Origin: Bin5 sp009843665 | GTDB lineage: Bacteria > Chloroflexota > Anaerolineae > Caldilineales > Caldilineaceae | NCBI GenBank assembly: GCA_965220285.1 | Contig: OZ244818.1 | Span: forward strand, 5,146,001 to 5,210,000 | Reading direction: 5' to 3' | Length of the DNA stretch: 64,000 nt | Part shown: positions 60,580-64,000 of the stretch, piece by piece | How positions within the stretch are numbered: position 1 is the stretch's first letter | Layout of the letters: the number at the start of each line of letters is the position of its first letter | The notes under the pieces: model-generated | What the model was told of the DNA's origin: nothing | The model's input: only the letters and a program-made list of their open reading frames with translations | The model's database searches: none | Made by a program: the position numbers and the translations under genes

Positions 60580-61596
60580 TCATGGGGCTTCTTCGGACCA
60601 TTTCTCAGCCAGTACACCGCCGCCCCGAAATGAAGCCCATATCTTTCCGCCTTCCTGATGTTTGGGCCTAGCCTTCTCCCGCCATTTGACCGCGTCACTC
60701 AATCTATACACTTTACCTTCCGCTTCCAGACTGAAAGGAATGCCCCACTCTGCTGTAGCCCGCATGAAATTAAAAGCTCTTCTTGGATGCCAACTTGATT
60801 CGAGGGTGAAGTCGGCTCGTGAAGGAGCGGGATAATAACTCCCCCCCGAGGGCTGGGGCCGCCTCATTTCAACGCCCCTCGAGAGCCTTCCAAGCACCTT
60901 TGCCAGCAGATCGCCTCCTGACTTCGCGCACAGAGCTTCAGCCTCGGCACCGCGAACACCGTCTTCAAACTGAATCTCTCGCTGCCCTGCAATGTCTCCT
61001 GTATCGAGGCCGTCGTCCATCCAATGCACCGTCACACCCATCGCCGTTTCGCCCATGCGGAATTGCCAGAAGAGTGGAAACGGCCCCCTGTATGCGGGCA
61101 GTAGCGAAGGATGCACGTTCAGAAAGCCGAATCGGGGAATGTCTAGTACATCTGGAGGAACGATGCTGTTCCAGCAAGCCACACAAACAACGTCGAGATC
61201 CAGCGCCTTCAACCAAGAGGTTGTCGTCACATGCCCGACCTTCCCGCATTCAAAGACAGGAATCCCTTCCGTGACTGCGCGTGCCAGTGGGCTAGCGGGA
61301 ACCTGGAACGAGTATAATGCAGAATCGTGCCGCCCCCTGCCCCTGTTTACGCTAGTTTTCTCCCTGGCCACCGGTGCCAGAGCAACAGTCGGGTTAAGTA
61401 GCGGCAGTTCAAGCTCTCGCCTCCAATGCGGCAAGGTATTGCCGCCAGCAGGAATGACCACCCGGAGCGGGACATTTCGCGGGCCGGCGACCAGAATTGC
61501 GACCACATCGAAACTGTGAGCTAGAAGCCTTTCCAGCACAATGTGGCTGAACTGTCCGGACATCCCCATGAGAAGAGTACGCTTTTCCTTTGACAC
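60580..61596 (-). CDS. formyltransferase family protein (Fmt-like)
   Basis: A 338-residue protein with the N10-formyl-THF transferase core: FLNVHPSLLPAYRGP with the catalytic Asn and His, and MDDGLDTGDI with the catalytic Asp. It has a C-terminal Fmt_C-like domain. The N-terminus lacks the FMGTP motif of true methionyl-tRNA formyltransferase and the gene is far from typical fmt neighbours, so it is more likely a formyltransferase for a sugar amine or another amine. GTG 61596 lies inside the divergent promoter of the YggX-like gene. Confidence 0.85.
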   Translation of the reverse strand: MSKEKRTLLMGMSGQFSHIVLERLLAHSFDVVAILVAGPRNVPLRVVIPAGGNTLPHWRRELELPLLNPTVALAPVAREKTSVNRGRGRHDSALYSFQVPASPLARAVTEGIPVFECGKVGHVTTTSWLKALDLDVVCVACWNSIVPPDVLDIPRFGFLNVHPSLLPAYRGPFPLFWQFRMGETAMGVTVHWMDDGLDTGDIAGQREIQFEDGVRGAEAEALCAKSGGDLLAKVLGRLSRGVEMRRPQPSGGSYYPAPSRADFTLESSWHPRRAFNFMRATAEWGIPFSLEAEGKVYRLSDAVKWREKARPKHQEGGKIWASFRGGGVLAEKWSEEAP

Positions 61597-61619
61597 AGGC
61601 TTAGCTCAGGACGTATAAT
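61590..61619 (+). promoter_or_regulatory. consensus promoter of the YggX-like gene
   Basis: TTGACA (61590-61595), 18-base spacer, TATAAT (61614-61619). The -35 overlaps the start codon of the divergent formyltransferase gene. Confidence 0.78.
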
Positions 61620-61660
61620 TGTGGCCGAAGTTGACTTTACATTTGGTTGGGAGTAAATCA

Positions 61661-61981
61661 ATGGCTCACTTGGTGCAGTGCGCAAAGATCGGACAGGAAC
61701 TGCCCGGGATGGATGCGCCCCCTTATCCGGGCGAGTTGGGCAAACGGATCTTCGAGAACATCTCGCAATCCGCGTGGGATATGTGGATGCAGTACTCGGT
61801 CGTCCTCATAAACCATTACGGCCTCAGCCTCGGCGACCAGCAGTCGCGCGATTTTCTGACGGAGCAGATGGAGGAGTTCTTCTTCGGTGTAGGCGCCCAG
61901 ATGCCGGAAGGTTGGACCCCCGAAGGAACTCCGGGTATGGGCAAAGGCGTTCCTGCAGGCAAGGGGGCGCCCCGGAAGTAG
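61661..61981 (+). CDS. YggX-like Fe(2+)-trafficking / oxidative damage protection protein
   Basis: A 106-residue protein matching YggX by the N-terminal Cys (Cys7 in VQCAKIG), the strongly conserved YPGELGKRIFENIS and the AWDMWMQY and MLINxxxL-like VVLINHYGLSL segments. YggX protects Fe-S clusters from superoxide. A Gly/Pro/Lys-rich tail of about 18 residues is unusual. ATG 61661 has GGGAG seven bases upstream, and a consensus promoter lies 42 bases before it. Confidence 0.88.
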   Translation: MAHLVQCAKIGQELPGMDAPPYPGELGKRIFENISQSAWDMWMQYSVVLINHYGLSLGDQQSRDFLTEQMEEFFFGVGAQMPEGWTPEGTPGMGKGVPAGKGAPRK

Positions 61982-61991
61982 CGGAGGCCCC

Positions 61992-63263
61992 TTACTGTAC
62001 CAACGCAAATTCCGGGTCAATCTCGAACTGTAGAAATGAGTGTGCCTGTCGCAGCGCACTCTCCACCTCTGCCGGCGACAGCCCCTTGGCAAAAATGAAG
62101 CCAAGATAGGCATCACCCTCGGGCAGGGGAACAAGAGACTGGTTCAACCGTGCGGTGATCTGGACATCCTCGATTCCCTCCACCGCCTTTGCCTCCTCAA
62201 CACCGCTCATGCGGCGCAAAATACCCCCCTCCGGAATCGGAATCATCATCACTCCGCCGGCCTGCGACTCCCGCTCCAAGCTTTCCAGAGGCAGACCGCA
62301 CGCCTGCCGAAGAATCAACTCCTCCAGAGAGCTGGTGTTGCCAACCTCCATCCCAAACCGCAGAATTCGCGAGCAGAGTCCACCTATCGACCTCCCGGCG
62401 ACCTCCACCACCCATGGTCCTTCGGCATTGATCCGCAGTTCGGCGTGAATGGGTCCCGTCTGCAGGCCCAGACCCCGCGCTGCTGCCTCCGTCGTCTTGG
62501 CGATTTGACTTTGCATCTCAGGCGGCAGCCGCGAGGGGGTAACGTAAATTGTCTCTTCGAAGAAGGGCCCTTCCAGCGGGTCTGGTTTGTCGAACAAGGC
62601 CAGGCAGTGGAGGCGGTCTCTATCCAGGAGTCCTTCAAGGGCGACCTCGACCCCAGGAATGTAGCCTTCAATCAGGAATGGTTTCTCGTCTCCAATCAGA
62701 GCAGTCAGCCTTCTCACGGCGGCAGCCAGTTCGCAGCGTAGATTTGCTCTGATGACGCCGCGGCTCCCATTTAACTCCTCGGGCTTGACCACGCAAGGAT
62801 ACCCTATGGCTTCTTCGGCTCGGGCGATTATCTTTTTCAAACTGTCGCTTGTTCGAAACTCGTCGAATTTCGGTACGGGTGCGCCGCAGGCGGCAAGCAT
62901 CGTCCGCATCCGGAACTTATTGCGAGCAGCTTCCGCGGCCACAGGATCGTTGTGAGGTAGGCCGAACGCATCGGCAATTGACGCCGCTACTCTGGAACCG
63001 GAATCATCCAAGGCCAAGACTGCATCAAAAGGGGCTTGATTGTTTCCGGCCTCTCTTGAATTCGCCAGCGTTTCGACAATCTGCTCAGCAGCCTGATCAG
63101 AACGACTGAAATCGGCGCCAAGGGGGAAGTTCCATTGCTCAGCCAGCATCCTGGGTAGGTCTAACGCAATCACGGCTTCGACACCCAGTCGTGCTGCGGC
63201 GTCGACGTAGTCCTGCGTGCGGTAGCTATTGGGTGTAGTGAGCAGAAGCGCTCGTTTTGGCAT
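61992..63263 (-). CDS. ATP-grasp ligase
   Basis: A 423-residue protein with the ATP-grasp pattern: an N-terminal Rossmann-like PreATP domain (residues about 1-100), then GYPCVVKPEELNGSRGV (ATP-lysine and glycine-rich loop) and the catalytic end IHAELRINAEGPWVVEVAGR. It resembles carboxylate-amine ligases that make dipeptides or activate carboxylates. ATG 63263 is preferred to an in-frame ATG 57 codons earlier, which would overlap the upstream gene. The acceptor cannot be inferred. Confidence 0.85.
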   Translation of the reverse strand: MPKRALLLTTPNSYRTQDYVDAAARLGVEAVIALDLPRMLAEQWNFPLGADFSRSDQAAEQIVETLANSREAGNNQAPFDAVLALDDSGSRVAASIADAFGLPHNDPVAAEAARNKFRMRTMLAACGAPVPKFDEFRTSDSLKKIIARAEEAIGYPCVVKPEELNGSRGVIRANLRCELAAAVRRLTALIGDEKPFLIEGYIPGVEVALEGLLDRDRLHCLALFDKPDPLEGPFFEETIYVTPSRLPPEMQSQIAKTTEAAARGLGLQTGPIHAELRINAEGPWVVEVAGRSIGGLCSRILRFGMEVGNTSSLEELILRQACGLPLESLERESQAGGVMMIPIPEGGILRRMSGVEEAKAVEGIEDVQITARLNQSLVPLPEGDAYLGFIFAKGLSPAEVESALRQAHSFLQFEIDPEFALVQ

Positions 63264-63303
63264 CACGGGAAACTCCAGTTCGCAGCTTGTCGGTATACGG
63301 AAT

Positions 63304-63999
63304 TCAGAGGACCAAGACCAGCTCCCTCCAGCGCTCTCTTTGTCGCTGCGGCATACTGTCGAGAGTCTCTTCTGCCTTTGCACCGAGGGACTGGACCACG
63401 TCCTGCAGCCGCAGTCGTCCCAGGCATTCTGCATAACCGACCACTAGCTTCTCTTCACGTTCGCCAAGTCCCGCCAACAGTGCTCCAGCAGAAGCGCCAC
63501 TGCGAAACAGTGCTTCCCGCTCGTCGAATGTGTGCGGCTCCCGGTCAGTGCCATCTTTGGTGATGACTCGCCTTAAATTGGCCTGGCTTACCTCCTGGAG
63601 GAGCTCTGCGAAGATCGTCACCACCCGGGGATGATTGGTCTGCGCCGCCAGTACTGCCGCACGGCTGAAACAATAGTCGCCAGCCAGAATCGTACCGCCA
63701 AGCAGGAAACTGTCGATCGAGCCGGCCTGACCTGGTTTCAGCAGCAGTCGGTGGATATTCAGTGCGATCTGCAGAAGCTCCAGTGCGGCAGCCAGAGCCA
63801 CCCTGCGAGACTTATCCTCCGTAGTATCCCTAGCTGGCGCTGCGGAGGCCAGTACTACCCCGGCCAGCACTCGGTCTTCCCCCAATGCGCTGCGGACGAA
63901 CTGCGCGAGCCCTTCAGGGAGATCGGCTACCGTCTCTTCAAGCTTGGCTGTAACCAGATTCAGTTCTGCCTGAAGTGCATCGCCAATCTTTTCAGCCAT
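63304..63999 (-). CDS. polyprenyl synthetase-like protein lacking the metal-binding aspartates
   Basis: A 231-residue all-helical protein with the isoprenyl synthase outline: ELLQIALNIHRLLLK (about residues 74-88), the LGGTILAGDYCFSRA helix (about 100-114) and following helices. Active enzymes have DDxxD in place of HRLLLK at 83-88; here those Asp are absent and the second DDxxD is not seen. It is therefore probably a non-catalytic subunit, or a regulator like the small subunit of heteromeric prenyl synthases. The start ATG is one base from the window edge, so upstream context is not visible. Confidence 0.72.
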   Translation of the reverse strand: MAEKIGDALQAELNLVTAKLEETVADLPEGLAQFVRSALGEDRVLAGVVLASAAPARDTTEDKSRRVALAAALELLQIALNIHRLLLKPGQAGSIDSFLLGGTILAGDYCFSRAAVLAAQTNHPRVVTIFAELLQEVSQANLRRVITKDGTDREPHTFDEREALFRSGASAGALLAGLGEREEKLVVGYAECLGRLRLQDVVQSLGAKAEETLDSMPQRQRERWRELVLVL

Positions 64000-64000
64000 T

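Noticed and set aside
1..64000. CRISPR arrays, rRNA genes, integrases or transposases
   Set aside because: No regular direct repeats with spacers, no rRNA sequence and no recombinase motifs were found on either strand.

Overview
The window looks like a chromosomal piece of a free-living or host-associated member of the Chloroflexota, most likely the Caldilineales/Anaerolineae side. This is inferred from gene content, not from a marker-gene comparison. The clues are carbohydrate ABC importers without their own ATPase, Tat-type lipoprotein solute-binding proteins, a UVR-bearing ClpC, MutS2, paired Wzz-like proteins with a BY-kinase-like ATPase, GTG/TTG starts and moderately high GC. No rRNA, CRISPR array, prophage or recognisable insertion sequence was seen.

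Layout. 0.2-3.4 kb: SDR dehydrogenase, unknown protein, HIT protein, class V aminotransferase. 3.4-5.7 kb (minus): ABC exporter of the NatAB type. 6.1-10.8 kb: carbohydrate importer (binding protein and two permeases) with an alkaline-phosphatase-superfamily hydrolase labelled sulfatase-like but with Thr at the nucleophile position. 10.8-12.2 kb: gene-poor stretch with inverted repeats, a duplicated motif block and a possible small RNA. 12.2-20.4 kb: methyl-cycle operon led by a SAM-I riboswitch and terminator: mtnA, LOG-family protein, S51 peptidase, PfkB kinase (candidate adenosine kinase), GNAT, ahcY, metK, TPR protein. 20.6-20.9 kb: tRNA-Pro, tRNA-Gly and tRNA-Met/Ile2 under one promoter. 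21.1-24.8 kb: era and mutS2. 24.8-30.8 kb: exopolysaccharide block (two Wzz-like proteins, CpsD-like ATPase, rfbA, unknown, rfbB, GNAT). 30.9-33.7 kb: potassium channel with TrkA domains, recO, membrane protein. 33.8-36.4 kb (minus): Fur/PerR-type regulator translationally coupled to a P1B-4-like metal-efflux ATPase, with two Fur-type boxes flanking the promoter. 36.8-40 kb: clpC and a GNAT. 40.5-44.1 kb (minus): subtilase, a free-standing I9-like small protein, malate synthase. 44.5-48.2 kb: rifampicin-phosphotransferase-like PEP-utilising enzyme and an aldo/keto reductase. 49.1-60.5 kb: large catabolic island with a phosphodiesterase, two complete importers minus ATPase, and, convergently, an oxidoreductase and a mannonate-dehydratase-like enzyme. 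60.6-64 kb: formyltransferase, YggX-like protein, ATP-grasp ligase and a prenyl-synthase homologue lacking its metal-binding aspartates.

How they work together. The riboswitch operon makes SAM, hydrolyses SAH and recycles methylthioribose-phosphate, and probably phosphorylates the released adenosine. The two transport islands each couple uptake of an oligosaccharide-like solute to a Thr-nucleophile hydrolase. All three binding-protein genes are followed by a strong stem-loop, which would let the binding protein be made in excess over the permeases. The metal module looks autoregulated and may export Fe(II) under peroxide or iron stress. The most novel-looking items are the importer islands with their structured leader, the expanded-P3 SAM riboswitch, the stand-alone I9-like protein beside a subtilase, the pseudo-enzyme prenyl synthase and the unknown protein inside the dTDP-sugar genes.
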